From Pseudomonas lalkuanensis (lineage in GTDB: Bacteria > Pseudomonadota > Gammaproteobacteria > Pseudomonadales > Pseudomonadaceae), in contig NZ_CP043311.1 in the NCBI RefSeq assembly GCF_008807375.1, positions 462,501 to 526,500 of the forward strand: a stretch of DNA of 64,000 nucleotides, read 5' to 3'. The notes under the pieces are model-generated. The model was given only the letters and a program-made list of their open reading frames with translations. It did no database searches and was not told where the DNA came from. A program made the translations under genes and the position numbers. Within the stretch, counting starts at the first letter, position 1, and every line of letters starts with the position of its first letter. This document shows, one piece after another, positions 38,168-46,402 of this stretch.

Positions 38168-39463
38168 GTGCGGCCTCGTGTGTCCTATCGCGTCAGCCAT
38201 TTCCTGCCCCCACTGCTGCTGGTGGTCGGGGGTGGGGTGGTGGGCTCGCTGTCGGGGATGAACGAGTTCTTCACCTCCCTCTTCAACGTGCTGCCCACCT
38301 TGCTGCTCCTGCTGGGCGGCGCCTTCTGTTCGGCTTATGGCCGGGTTCGCCAGGTGGCGCTGCTGCTGGTGGTCTACCTGGCCTATTACCAGCTCGATAC
38401 CCAGGTCGATTACTACCAGGCCGAGCGAGTGGTGCGAGAGGATGCCGGACTGGTCTTCCATCTCGCCAGCCTGCTGTTGCCCATGCTCTATGGCCTGTAC
38501 GGCTGCTGGGAGGAACGCACTCACCTGCTGCAGGATTTCGTCGCCCGCGGCGCGGTGCTGATGGCGGTACTCGGCGTAACGGTGGCGCTGGGCAGCAACT
38601 ACCCGGATGCGGTGCTGGGCATGATCGGCAAGATCTACTGGCCCTTGCTGCACGGCAACTGGATGACCATGGTCCAGCTGGCCTACCTGGCGTTCGTCGT
38701 CGCCCTGGTGGCCTTGCTGGTCGCCTACCTGCGCCAGCCGCGACCGCAGCATGCGGCTCAACTGCTCGGGCTGGTCGGCCTGCTGTGGATGTTGCCCAGG
38801 GCCTTCATGCTGCCCCACGCGCTCCACGTAATGAGCAGCCTGGTGATGCTCGCGCTCACCGCGTCCGTGGTCCATGAGGCTTACCAGATGGCTTTTCGCG
38901 ACGAACTCACCGGCCTGCCCGGTCGTCGTGCATTGAACGAGCGCCTGCGGCGCCTCGGACGCAACTACGTGCTGGCGATGACCGACGTCGACCACTTCAA
39001 GAAATTCAACGACACCTACGGCCACGACGTAGGCGACCAGGTGCTGCGCCTGGTGGCCAGCCGTCTGCGCAAGGTGGGCGGCGGTGGCAAGGCCTATCGC
39101 TATGGCGGCGAGGAATTCACCATCCTCTTCCCCGGTAAATCGGTGGAGGAGTGCATGCCCCACCTGGAAGCGGTGCGCCAGGCCATCGAGCAGTACCAGA
39201 TGCACCTGCGTGACCAGGACAGCCGGCCGAAGAGTGACGACGCCGGCCGTGCCAGGCGTGGGGCCGCCAGCGGACAGACCGTGTCGGTGACCATCAGCAT
39301 CGGTGTGGCCGAACGGGATGCTGAACAGCGCACCCCGGAAGAGGTCATCAAGGTCGCCGACCAGGCGCTCTACAGCGCCAAGAGCGCGGGGCGCAACCGG
39401 GTCTTCCGCCATGGCGAGAATCGCCGGGGAGCGGTGCGGGTGAAGAAGGCCGCCAGTAGCTGA
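38168..39463 (+). CDS. Membrane diguanylate cyclase (GGDEF)
   Basis: A 431-residue protein. Six to seven membrane helices occupy residues 10-235, and a GGDEF domain follows from DELTGLPGRRAL (245). The active motif is GGEEF (313-317), so cyclase activity is likely. No RxxD inhibitory site lies at the usual place just upstream (KVGGGGKAYRY). An insertion rich in Arg and Asp (about 345-375) precedes VTISIGVAE. GTG 38168 is preferred, with AGGA at 38154; an open frame extends upstream without coding sense. It sits between two acyl-CoA dehydrogenase genes and has its own start behind a terminator. Confidence 0.88.
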   Translation: MRPRVSYRVSHFLPPLLLVVGGGVVGSLSGMNEFFTSLFNVLPTLLLLLGGAFCSAYGRVRQVALLLVVYLAYYQLDTQVDYYQAERVVREDAGLVFHLASLLLPMLYGLYGCWEERTHLLQDFVARGAVLMAVLGVTVALGSNYPDAVLGMIGKIYWPLLHGNWMTMVQLAYLAFVVALVALLVAYLRQPRPQHAAQLLGLVGLLWMLPRAFMLPHALHVMSSLVMLALTASVVHEAYQMAFRDELTGLPGRRALNERLRRLGRNYVLAMTDVDHFKKFNDTYGHDVGDQVLRLVASRLRKVGGGGKAYRYGGEEFTILFPGKSVEECMPHLEAVRQAIEQYQMHLRDQDSRPKSDDAGRARRGAASGQTVSVTISIGVAERDAEQRTPEEVIKVADQALYSAKSAGRNRVFRHGENRRGAVRVKKAASS

Positions 39464-39568
39464 CGCGGTGGGTTATGACGCTCCATTCAGCAGCGGCAGC
39501 GTCGTTGTAGGGATGGCGGGTGCAAAGTAGGGTCGAGAGTTCGAGTCCCCCTCAAGGAGAGCACCCTA

Positions 39569-41362
39569 ATGCCCGAGTACAAGGCCCCGCTGCGCGACAT
39601 CCGTTTCCTCATCGACGAAGTCTTCGACTACCCGGCCAGCTACGCGGCGCTGGGCGCCAGTGACGCCACCCCGGACATGGTTGCCGCCATCCTCGAAGAG
39701 GGCGCCAGGTTCTGCGAGCAGGTGCTCTCGCCCATCAACCGTTCCGGCGATGAAGAAGAGTGCCAGTGGCGCGACGGTGTGGTGACCACGCCCAAGGGCT
39801 TCAAGGAAGCCTTCGCCCAGTACGTCGAAGGGGGCTGGAATGGCCTGGCGGCGGACCCGGCCTACGGCGGCCAGGGCCTGCCCCATTCCCTCGGACTGAT
39901 CATCAGCGAGATGGTCGCCTCGGCCAACCAGTCCTGGGCCATGTACCCGGGCCTGACCCACGGCGCCATGTCGGCCATCCACGCCCACGGCACCGAAGAG
40001 CAGAAGCAGACCTACCTGACCCGCCTCACCGAAGGCCGCTGGACCGGCACCATGTGCCTCACCGAGCCCCATTGCGGCACCGACCTCGGCATCATCAAGA
40101 CCCGCGCCGTGCCCCAGGCCGACGGCAGCTACGCGATCTCCGGCACCAAGATCTTCATCTCCGCCGGCGAACACGACATGAGCGAGAACATCATCCACCT
40201 GGTGCTGGCCAAGCTCCCCGATGCGCCGGCGGGCACCAAGGGCATCTCCCTGTTCATCGTGCCCAAGTTCCTCCCGGCCGGTGACGGCATCGGCGAGCGC
40301 AACGCCGTGTCCTGCGGCTCCATCGAACACAAGATGGGCATCAAGGCCTCGGCCACCTGCGTGATGAACTTCGATGGCGCCACAGGCTTCCTCATCGGCG
40401 AAGCCAACAAGGGCCTGAACTGCATGTTCACCATGATGAACCACGCCCGCCTCGGCACCGGCATGCAGGGCCTCTGCCTCGGCGAAGCCAGTTACCAGGG
40501 CGCCGTGCGTTACGCCAACGATCGCCTGCAGATGCGTGCCCTCACCGGGCCCAAGGCGCCGGACAAGCCGGCCGACCCGATCATCGTGCACCCCGATGTG
40601 CGCCGCATGCTGCTGACCATGAAGGCCTTCAACGAGGGCAACCGCGCCCTGGCCTACTTCACCGCCCAGCAACTGGACATCGCCCATCGCAGCGACAGCG
40701 CCGAGCAGCGGGAAGAAGCGGAAAACCTGCTGGCCTTCCTCACCCCCATCTGCAAGGCCTTCATGACCGAGTCCGGCCTGGAGGCGACAAACCTCGGCAT
40801 GCAGGTGTTCGGCGGCCACGGCTACATCCGTGAATGGGGCATGGAGCAGCTGGTACGCGACTGCCGCATCGCCCCCATCTACGAAGGCACCAATGGCATC
40901 CAGGCCCTCGACCTGCTCGGCCGCAAGGTGCTCGGCAGCCAGGGCAAGTTGCTGCGCGGCTTCACCAGACTGATCCACAAGTTCTGCCAGGCCCAGGCCG
41001 AGCACCCGCGCTTCAAGACGCAGGTCGCCGAGCTGGCGCGCCTCAACCAGCAGTGGGGCGAACTGACCCAGAAGGTCGGCATGGCCGCCATGAAGAACCC
41101 GGACGAAGTGGGCGCCGCCGCCCTCGACTACCTCATGTACTCCGGCTACATCACCCTGGCCTGGCTCTGGCTGCGCATGGCCCTGGTGGCCGAAGACAAG
41201 CTGCAGGCGGGCGAGGGCGACAGCGCCTACTATCAGACCAAGCTGGCGACCTGCGACTTCTACTTCAAGCGCCTGCTGCCGCGCACCGAGGCCCACCGGG
41301 CGGCGGTGGAGGCGGGCAGCGATTGCCTGATGCAGTTGCCCGCGGAGAACTTCGCGCTCTGA
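39569..41362 (+). CDS. Acyl-CoA dehydrogenase, second paralogue
   Basis: A 597-residue FAD enzyme with the same architecture as its neighbour at 36198: [40 protein letters not shown] and MQVFGGHGYIREWGMEQ. CAAGGAGAG precedes ATG 39569. No PsrA box is seen upstream. It was probably formed by tandem duplication; chain-length preference cannot be read from the sequence. Confidence 0.93.
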   Translation: MPEYKAPLRDIRFLIDEVFDYPASYAALGASDATPDMVAAILEEGARFCEQVLSPINRSGDEEECQWRDGVVTTPKGFKEAFAQYVEGGWNGLAADPAYGGQGLPHSLGLIISEMVASANQSWAMYPGLTHGAMSAIHAHGTEEQKQTYLTRLTEGRWTGTMCLTEPHCGTDLGIIKTRAVPQADGSYAISGTKIFISAGEHDMSENIIHLVLAKLPDAPAGTKGISLFIVPKFLPAGDGIGERNAVSCGSIEHKMGIKASATCVMNFDGATGFLIGEANKGLNCMFTMMNHARLGTGMQGLCLGEASYQGAVRYANDRLQMRALTGPKAPDKPADPIIVHPDVRRMLLTMKAFNEGNRALAYFTAQQLDIAHRSDSAEQREEAENLLAFLTPICKAFMTESGLEATNLGMQVFGGHGYIREWGMEQLVRDCRIAPIYEGTNGIQALDLLGRKVLGSQGKLLRGFTRLIHKFCQAQAEHPRFKTQVAELARLNQQWGELTQKVGMAAMKNPDEVGAAALDYLMYSGYITLAWLWLRMALVAEDKLQAGEGDSAYYQTKLATCDFYFKRLLPRTEAHRAAVEAGSDCLMQLPAENFAL

Positions 41363-41380
41363 TCCGCCGATGGACGGTCG

Positions 41381-41408
41381 AAGGCCCGTCTGGAGCGGGC
41401 CTTTTCCT
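41381..41408 (+). terminator. Terminator of the second acyl-CoA dehydrogenase gene
   Basis: AAGGCCCG (41381-41388) pairs with CGGGCCTT (41396-41403), followed by TTCCTTTT. Confidence 0.88.
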
Positions 41409-41548
41409 TTTCAAGGAGCGCCGTGACTGACTGTGAACATATGGTCACGAAGTGACACTATGTCTCTAAAAAGTTGTTCATGTACACTCCGGGTCTATCC
41501 GTGAAACCGGCCCCACTGGCCACCTGTGAGTGATTACGAGGTTTGCAC

Positions 41549-43327
41549 ATGGCTGACTACAAAGCGCCCCTGCGCGATATGCGCTTCGTCCTCAATGAAG
41601 TCTTCGAGGTCGCCAAGCTCTGGGCTGAACTGCCTGCCCTGGCCGAAGTGGTCGACGCCGACACCGCCTCCGCCATCCTGGAAGAAGCCGGCAAGGTCAC
41701 CGGCGGCGTGATCGCCCCGCTGAACCGCAGCGGCGACGAAGAAGGCTGCCAGTGGAAGGACGGTTCCGTGACCACTCCGGCGGGTTTCCCCGCGGCCTAC
41801 AAGACCTACGCCGAGGGCGGCTGGGTCGGTGTGGGCGGTGACCCCGTCTTCGGCGGCATGGGCATGCCCAAGGTGATTTCCGCCCAGGTGGAAGAGATGG
41901 TCAACGCGGCCAACCTGTCCTTCGGCCTGTACCCGATGCTGACCGCCGGCGCCTGCCTGTCGATCAACGCCCACGCCAGCGAAGAGCTGAAGGAAAAGTA
42001 CCTGCCGAACATGTACGCAGGTGTCTGGTCCGGTTCCATGTGCCTGACCGAACCGCACGCCGGTACCGACCTGGGCATTATCCGCACCAAGGCCGAACCC
42101 CAGGCCGACGGCAGCTACAAGATCACCGGCACCAAGATCTTCATCACCGGTGGCGAGCACGACCTGACCGAGAACATCATCCACCTGGTACTGGCCAAGC
42201 TGCCGGATGCCCCTGCGGGCCCGAAAGGCATCTCGCTGTTCCTGGTGCCGAAGGTCATGGTCAACGCCGATGGCTCCCTGGGTGAGCCGAACGCCGTGTC
42301 CTGCGGCTCCATCGAACACAAGATGGGCATCAAGGGCTCGGCTACCTGCGTGATGAACTTCGATGGCGCCACCGGCTACATCGTCGACGCCCCGAACAAG
42401 GGCCTGGCCGCCATGTTCACCATGATGAACTACGAGCGTCTGGGCGTCGGTATCCAGGGCCTGGCTTCCGGCGAGCGTTCCTACCAGAGCGCCGTGGAAT
42501 ACGCCCGCGAGCGTATCCAGAGCCGCGCACCGACCGGCCCGGTCGCCAAGGAAAAGGCCGCCGACCCGATCATCGTGCACCCCGACGTGCGCCGCATGCT
42601 GCTGACCATGAAGGCAGCGAACGAAGGCGGTCGCGCCTTCTCCAGCTACGTGGCCATGCAGCTGGACACCGCCAAGTACAGTGAAGACGCCACCACCCGC
42701 AAACGTGCGGAAGAGCTGGTCGCCCTGCTGACCCCGGTGGCCAAGGCGTTCCTCACCGACCTCGGTCTGGAAACTACCGTACACGGCCAGCAGGTCTTCG
42801 GCGGCCACGGCTTCATCCGCGAGTGGGGCCAGGAGCAACTGGTGCGTGACGTGCGCATCACCCAGATCTACGAAGGCACCAACGGCATCCAGGCCCTCGA
42901 CCTGGTGGGTCGCAAGGTGGTGGCCAGCGGTGGCGCGTTCTACAAGCACTTCGCCGACGAGATCAAGGCCTTCGCCAATGGCGCCTCCGCCGAGCTGGCC
43001 GAGTTCGTCGAGCCGCTGAAAGCCGCCGTCGCCAACCTCGACGAGCTGACTGCCTGGGTCCTGGACCGCGCGAAGAACAACCCGAACGAAATCGGCGCTG
43101 CGTCGGTGGAGTACCTCCACGTGTTCGGCTACACCGCCTACGCCTACATGTGGGCGCTGATGGCGCGCGCTGCCCTGGGCAAGGAAGGACAGGACGAGTT
43201 CTACGCCAGCAAGCTCGGCACCGCGCGTTTCTACTTCGCCCGCCTGCTGCCGCGCATCCACTCCCTGACCGCCTCGGTGAAGGCCGGCAGCGAGTCGCTC
43301 TACCTGCTGGACGCCGAGCAGTTCTAA
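41549..43327 (+). CDS. Acyl-CoA dehydrogenase, third paralogue (FadE2-like)
   Basis: A 592-residue FAD enzyme of the same class: [40 protein letters not shown] and QQVFGGHGFIREWGQEQ. It is the most divergent of the three, with Ala for Cys in the EPHxGTD motif and TGG for SAG. ATG 41549 follows GAGG. Its upstream region contains the palindrome GTCACGAAGTGAC (41444-41456). From memory the P. aeruginosa counterpart PA0508 is called FadE2. Confidence 0.93.
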   Translation: MADYKAPLRDMRFVLNEVFEVAKLWAELPALAEVVDADTASAILEEAGKVTGGVIAPLNRSGDEEGCQWKDGSVTTPAGFPAAYKTYAEGGWVGVGGDPVFGGMGMPKVISAQVEEMVNAANLSFGLYPMLTAGACLSINAHASEELKEKYLPNMYAGVWSGSMCLTEPHAGTDLGIIRTKAEPQADGSYKITGTKIFITGGEHDLTENIIHLVLAKLPDAPAGPKGISLFLVPKVMVNADGSLGEPNAVSCGSIEHKMGIKGSATCVMNFDGATGYIVDAPNKGLAAMFTMMNYERLGVGIQGLASGERSYQSAVEYARERIQSRAPTGPVAKEKAADPIIVHPDVRRMLLTMKAANEGGRAFSSYVAMQLDTAKYSEDATTRKRAEELVALLTPVAKAFLTDLGLETTVHGQQVFGGHGFIREWGQEQLVRDVRITQIYEGTNGIQALDLVGRKVVASGGAFYKHFADEIKAFANGASAELAEFVEPLKAAVANLDELTAWVLDRAKNNPNEIGAASVEYLHVFGYTAYAYMWALMARAALGKEGQDEFYASKLGTARFYFARLLPRIHSLTASVKAGSESLYLLDAEQF

Positions 43328-43340
43328 GCGCTACCCGGCA

Positions 43341-43374
43341 AACACAAAGCCCCGCAATTGCGGGGCTTTGTGTT
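43341..43374. terminator. Bidirectional terminator, perfect 34-bp palindrome
   Basis: The whole 34-base stretch is its own reverse complement, with a core CCCCGCAATTGCGGGG flanked by AACACAAAG and CTTTGTGTT. It separates the convergent acyl-CoA dehydrogenase and endonuclease genes and can serve both. Confidence 0.9.
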
Positions 43375-43395
43375 TTCAGGCTGCCGGCCTTAGCT

Positions 43396-43433
43396 GTGGG
43401 GGCGAATTCATTCGCGAACGAATTCGCTCCCAC
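43396..43433. repeat. REP-like inverted repeat, compact form
   Basis: GTGGGGGCGAATTCATTCGC (43396-43415) followed by GAACGAATTCGCTCCCAC (43416-43433). The spacer seen in other copies is absent. Confidence 0.85.
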
Positions 43434-43442
43434 CCGGGAACA

Positions 43443-44093
43443 TCAGGGCTGCAACGAATCCGCCAGGCTCGGATCGTCGATGTAGCGGTTGCGATTGCCC
43501 TGGAGGGCTTCGATGCGGCCGTTGCGGGCGCGTTCCTCGCCATCCACCGGGTCCAGGCGGTTCCACTGCTGGAACATCTGCAGCTGCCCGACGATGGGCA
43601 GGCCGTATTCCGTGTGCATGTAGAAGATCGCCCGCGCCACGTTGCCCTTGGCGGCGTCGCGGGGCTCGACCAGTTGGTACGCGGATTTGAAGTCGCAGTC
43701 GGCCAGCGTACTCTGGCCGCCATCGCCCACGTTGCCGAACAGGGCGTTGCGCCGCGCCAGTTCGATGCGCGACTGGTCCGGGTAGAGGTTGTGCAGGTCG
43801 GAAAGCATGTAGGGATAGTGCGGGTTGGCCGTCTGGCACTGGCTGTCGGTGACGCAGCGAAGGGCGCTCTTGATCTGCTTGGTGCTGTACACCGGGCTGG
43901 CGCTCAGCAGGCCGCCGGGGCTGCTGAAGGCCTTGCCGCAATAGAGAGTGGTGCCGCCGTCGGCATAGAGCTGTTGCCAGAAGGCCTGCTCGACCGCGGC
44001 CTTGGGATCGGCCAGGCGATCCTGGCCACCGGCGAACGCGAAACCGGCGGCAACGGCCGCCAGGCAGGAAAGGGCAGTAAGGACTGGGCGCAT
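43443..44093 (-). CDS. endA: Endonuclease I family nuclease, exported
   Basis: A periplasmic or secreted non-specific DNase of the EndA/NucM family, 216 residues. The signal peptide is MRPVLTALSCLAAVAAGFAF. Catalytic-region motifs DLHNLYPDQ, GNVARAIFYM and FQQWNRLDPVD are present. Several cysteines could form disulfides. ATG 44093 starts the signal peptide. Confidence 0.88.
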   Translation of the reverse strand: MRPVLTALSCLAAVAAGFAFAGGQDRLADPKAAVEQAFWQQLYADGGTTLYCGKAFSSPGGLLSASPVYSTKQIKSALRCVTDSQCQTANPHYPYMLSDLHNLYPDQSRIELARRNALFGNVGDGGQSTLADCDFKSAYQLVEPRDAAKGNVARAIFYMHTEYGLPIVGQLQMFQQWNRLDPVDGEERARNGRIEALQGNRNRYIDDPSLADSLQP

Positions 44094-44247
44094 GGTCTTG
44101 ACCCTGGGACCGCCTTGTCGGGGTCTGTTGTTCTTGTAGGACAAAACGAGTCTAACAAGAGCGCCGTGCGCAAACCAAGACCAACCGATCGCTTGCTTGG
44201 TTGCACCTTCGGTTGCAATAAGATCCCCCGGATTAATCGCTAAATCG

Positions 44248-44265
44248 TGTAAGCATTGGCTTACA
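44248..44265 (+). promoter_or_regulatory. GacA upstream activating sequence of rsmY
   Basis: TGTAAGCATTGGCTTACA is an 18-bp element with 7-bp inverted arms TGTAAGC/GCTTACA. It matches the GacA box TGTAAG-N6-CTTACA known from rsmX/Y/Z promoters. Its centre lies about 65 bases before the inferred RNA start, the usual distance. Confidence 0.95.
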
Positions 44266-44321
44266 AGCGCTGGTGGCTATAGCTCCTTTCGGGGCCATGC
44301 GACCGGGATTAATCTTCACTC

Positions 44322-44443
44322 CATTGGACGTCGCGCAGGAAGCGCACTGAAGAACAGGGATACGCCGGATTTCCGCCAGGATGGCGGTCAGATCAGGGAT
44401 GTCGGGACACAGTCTGCAAAACCTCGCTTCGGCGGGGTTTTTC
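44322..44443 (+). ncRNA. rsmY: Small regulatory RNA RsmY
   Basis: A non-coding RNA of about 120 nt that sequesters the translational repressor RsmA/CsrA under control of GacS/GacA. The sequence shows seven GGA motifs: TTGGACG, CAGGAAG, CAGGGATA, CCGGATTT, CAGGATGG, CAGGGATG and TCGGGACA. The block GCGCAGGAAGCGC is near the 5' end, as in known RsmY. A GacA box lies upstream at 44248, and a final hairpin (AAACCTCGC/GCGGGGTTT, loop TTCG, then a T-rich run) terminates it. The 5' end is inferred from a TAATCT -10-like element at 44310-44315 and may be off by a few bases. Neighbouring genes to the right match the P. aeruginosa rsmY locus (memory). Confidence 0.92.
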
Positions 44444-44448
44444 TTTTT
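44417..44448 (+). terminator. Intrinsic terminator of rsmY
   Basis: Nine-base-pair stem, AAACCTCGC with GCGGGGTTT (one G-T pair), TTCG loop, then TTCTTTTT. The T run lies only on the plus-strand side, which shows the transcript direction. Confidence 0.93.
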
Positions 44449-44464
44449 CTGCATCCCGACAATT

Positions 44465-45364
44465 CTAGAGCAGTGGTTCCTTCGGCCCGATCGCGCCTTC
44501 CAGCAAGGAGCGCAGCAATTCCAGGGTCGCCTGTTGGCGCTGCGCATCGCGAAACACCAATCCCACCTTCAACGGCACCCGTGGCTCGCTCAGCGGCTTC
44601 CACAGCAACCCCTGGTTGGCGTGCATCTGCCTTGCGCGGCCGGGCAGAACGGTGGCCAGCATGGTGTGCGGCAGGCTGTCGAGAATCCCGGCCATATGGT
44701 TCAGCTCCGCCTGTACGTGGGGGCGCCGGCCGAGCAGTGCGAGTTGTTCCTGCCAGATCTGCCGCACGCGGAACTCCTCGCCCAGAAGCAGCATCGGCAG
44801 CTCGGCTGCCTGGCTCAGCGACACCTTCTTGAACTCCTTCAGCGGGTGTTCGTTGGGGATCACCAGCTGCAGCTCGTCTTCGTACAGCAGCAGGCTGTGC
44901 AGCCCCGGCTGGCGCGGCGGCAGGAAGCCGATGCCGATGTCCAGGTTGCCGGTAAGCAGGCGCCGTTCGATATCCAGGCCCGACAGTTCGTAGATCTGCA
45001 CCACCAATTGCGGCTGCGCCTCGCGCAGGCGCTCCAGCAGCATCGGTACCAGCGAAGCATTGACCGTCTGCAGCACGCCGATCGCCAGACTGCGCGGCGA
45101 CTGGCCACGGAACCCGCGCAATGCTTCGCGGACGCGTTCCAGGCCATCCAGCAGCGGCAGGGCGTGGTTGTAGAGGGTATGGGCGGCCAGGGTCGGCAGC
45201 AGGCGCTTGCCGCTGCGCTGGAACAGGCTGACGTCCAGGCCCTGTTCCAGCTGGCGGATCTGCTGCGAAAGCGCGGGTTGCGACAGGCTCAGGCGCTCGG
45301 CGGCGCGCCCCACATGGCCTTCCTCGTAGAGTGCGACGAAGTAGCGAAGCTGGCGAAAATCCAT
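44465..45364 (-). CDS. LysR-type transcriptional regulator
   Basis: A 299-residue regulator. The N-terminal winged helix has GHVGRAAERLSLSQPALSQQI (split here as GHVGRAAERLSL and SQPALSQQI), followed by a periplasmic-binding-protein-like effector domain. It diverges from the MOSC operon, whose start is 104 bases away, so it may control that operon. From memory the P. aeruginosa gene beside rsmY (PA0528) is also a regulator. The effector is unknown. Confidence 0.88.
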   Translation of the reverse strand: MDFRQLRYFVALYEEGHVGRAAERLSLSQPALSQQIRQLEQGLDVSLFQRSGKRLLPTLAAHTLYNHALPLLDGLERVREALRGFRGQSPRSLAIGVLQTVNASLVPMLLERLREAQPQLVVQIYELSGLDIERRLLTGNLDIGIGFLPPRQPGLHSLLLYEDELQLVIPNEHPLKEFKKVSLSQAAELPMLLLGEEFRVRQIWQEQLALLGRRPHVQAELNHMAGILDSLPHTMLATVLPGRARQMHANQGLLWKPLSEPRVPLKVGLVFRDAQRQQATLELLRSLLEGAIGPKEPLL

Positions 45365-45467
45365 AAGCGTTACTTATCGATAAAGCTGGAAAATCGAAAT
45401 GTCCCTGAGTGCCGCAAGCCCATAGCCTATACCGCGTAGAGACTGTTTCTCGCGCTGGAGAGGGCGA

Positions 45468-46166
45468 ATGTGCGCGTTAGTCGTGAATGGGGTTTTCATA
45501 GGTAAAGCCGAAGATATAGGTGGAGGTCTGTCCAGTGCAATCGACAAGCTGCCGGTCGACCACCGCCTCTGGCTCTGGCCCCAGGGCCTGGGCAGCGACG
45601 AACAGGGTGACCCGCGATTCCATGGCGGACCTGAACGTGCCCTGCACCACTATCCCGTCGAACACTACCGCTACTGGCGCAGGCACTACCGTCACCTCGA
45701 CTGGAAGGCGCCGAGCTTCGGCGAAAACCTGTCCACCTGCGGCCTGACCGAAGACCAGGTGTGCATCGGCGACATCTTCCGCTGGGGCCAGGCGTTCATC
45801 CAGGTCAGCCAGCCGCGTTCGCCCTGCTATCGCCTGAGCCGCCGCTGGGGTATTCCCAGCCTGCCCGAGGAGGTGCAGGAGAGCGGCCGCTGCGGCTGGT
45901 TCTACCGCGTCCTGCGGCCAGGCTACGTCAGCCGCGAAGACGCCGTGGAGCTGATCCAGCGCAGCTACCCCGGCCTGACCGTTGCCCATGCCATCCGGAG
46001 TTTTTTCCATTACCCGCTGGAGCACGCCGGCCTGCAGCAGTTGCAGCAGTGCGAAGCGCTGTCCAGCCGCTGGCGCGATACCGCCGCGCGACGCCTGAGC
46101 AGCGGCCTTGTCGAAGACTGGAACGCCCGCCTGTTCGGGCTGCCGCTGGAGGGAATGCGCGCATGA
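45468..46166 (+). CDS. MOSC-domain protein (YiiM-like)
   Basis: A 232-residue soluble protein whose central MOSC domain includes FGENLSTCGL, CIGDIFRWG and the conserved Cys in QPRSPCYRLS. A C-terminal helical part (about 150-225) resembles the 3-alpha domain of YiiM. YiiM-type proteins bind molybdenum cofactor and reduce N-hydroxylated compounds (family knowledge). It starts an operon of four overlapping genes, divergent from the LysR gene. Confidence 0.87.
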   Translation: MCALVVNGVFIGKAEDIGGGLSSAIDKLPVDHRLWLWPQGLGSDEQGDPRFHGGPERALHHYPVEHYRYWRRHYRHLDWKAPSFGENLSTCGLTEDQVCIGDIFRWGQAFIQVSQPRSPCYRLSRRWGIPSLPEEVQESGRCGWFYRVLRPGYVSREDAVELIQRSYPGLTVAHAIRSFFHYPLEHAGLQQLQQCEALSSRWRDTAARRLSSGLVEDWNARLFGLPLEGMRA

Positions 46167-46402
46167 GTGACTACCGCATCAGCCTGCATCGCGAGGACGT
46201 ATTGCTGGCGGAACTCAGCGTCAGCCAGACGCGCTACGTCGAGTTGACCCGCGAGCTGCGCGCGCGTTTCCCCCGTGAGGACGGCTTCAGCCTGCACATC
46301 GAGCGGCGTCGCGAAGTACGCCGGATTCTCGAACAGAGCCCGGACGGCCTGCGCCTGCTGGGCGTCGAATACCGCCATGAAAAGGTCCCCGAGCATGCGT
46401 GA
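46163..46402 (+). CDS. 79-residue protein of unknown function in the MOSC operon
   Basis: MSDYRISLHREDVLLAELSV begins a 79-residue soluble, strongly charged protein rich in Arg and Glu. ATG 46163 overlaps the MOSC stop (ATGA), and its end overlaps the aminotransferase start by eight bases. Coupling on both sides argues strongly that it is a real gene. I recognise no family. It may be a small partner of the MOSC protein or aminotransferase. Confidence 0.75.
   Translation: MSDYRISLHREDVLLAELSVSQTRYVELTRELRARFPREDGFSLHIERRREVRRILEQSPDGLRLLGVEYRHEKVPEHA

Larger units (their letters stand above)
44094..44464. other. Intergenic region carrying the rsmY locus
   Basis: Between two minus-strand genes. 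Besides rsmY and its GacA box, it has GGATTAATC twice, at 44230-44238 and 44307-44315, flanking the box. TGTCGGGA (44399-44406) and TCCCGACA (44454-44461) form an outer inverted pair around the terminator. Confidence 0.7.

Noticed and set aside
39530..39560. tRNA-like T-loop GAGAGTTCGAGTCCCC before the second acyl-CoA dehydrogenase gene
   Set aside because: The arms around TTCGAGT do not pair, and no D-arm, anticodon arm or acceptor stem can be built; it is a chance match and no remnant of an integration site is seen.
44241..44270. The TGTAAGC/GCTTACA hairpin as the terminator of the LysR or endonuclease gene
   Set aside because: It has no T run on either side and matches the GacA box consensus, with an RsmY-like transcript at the right distance.
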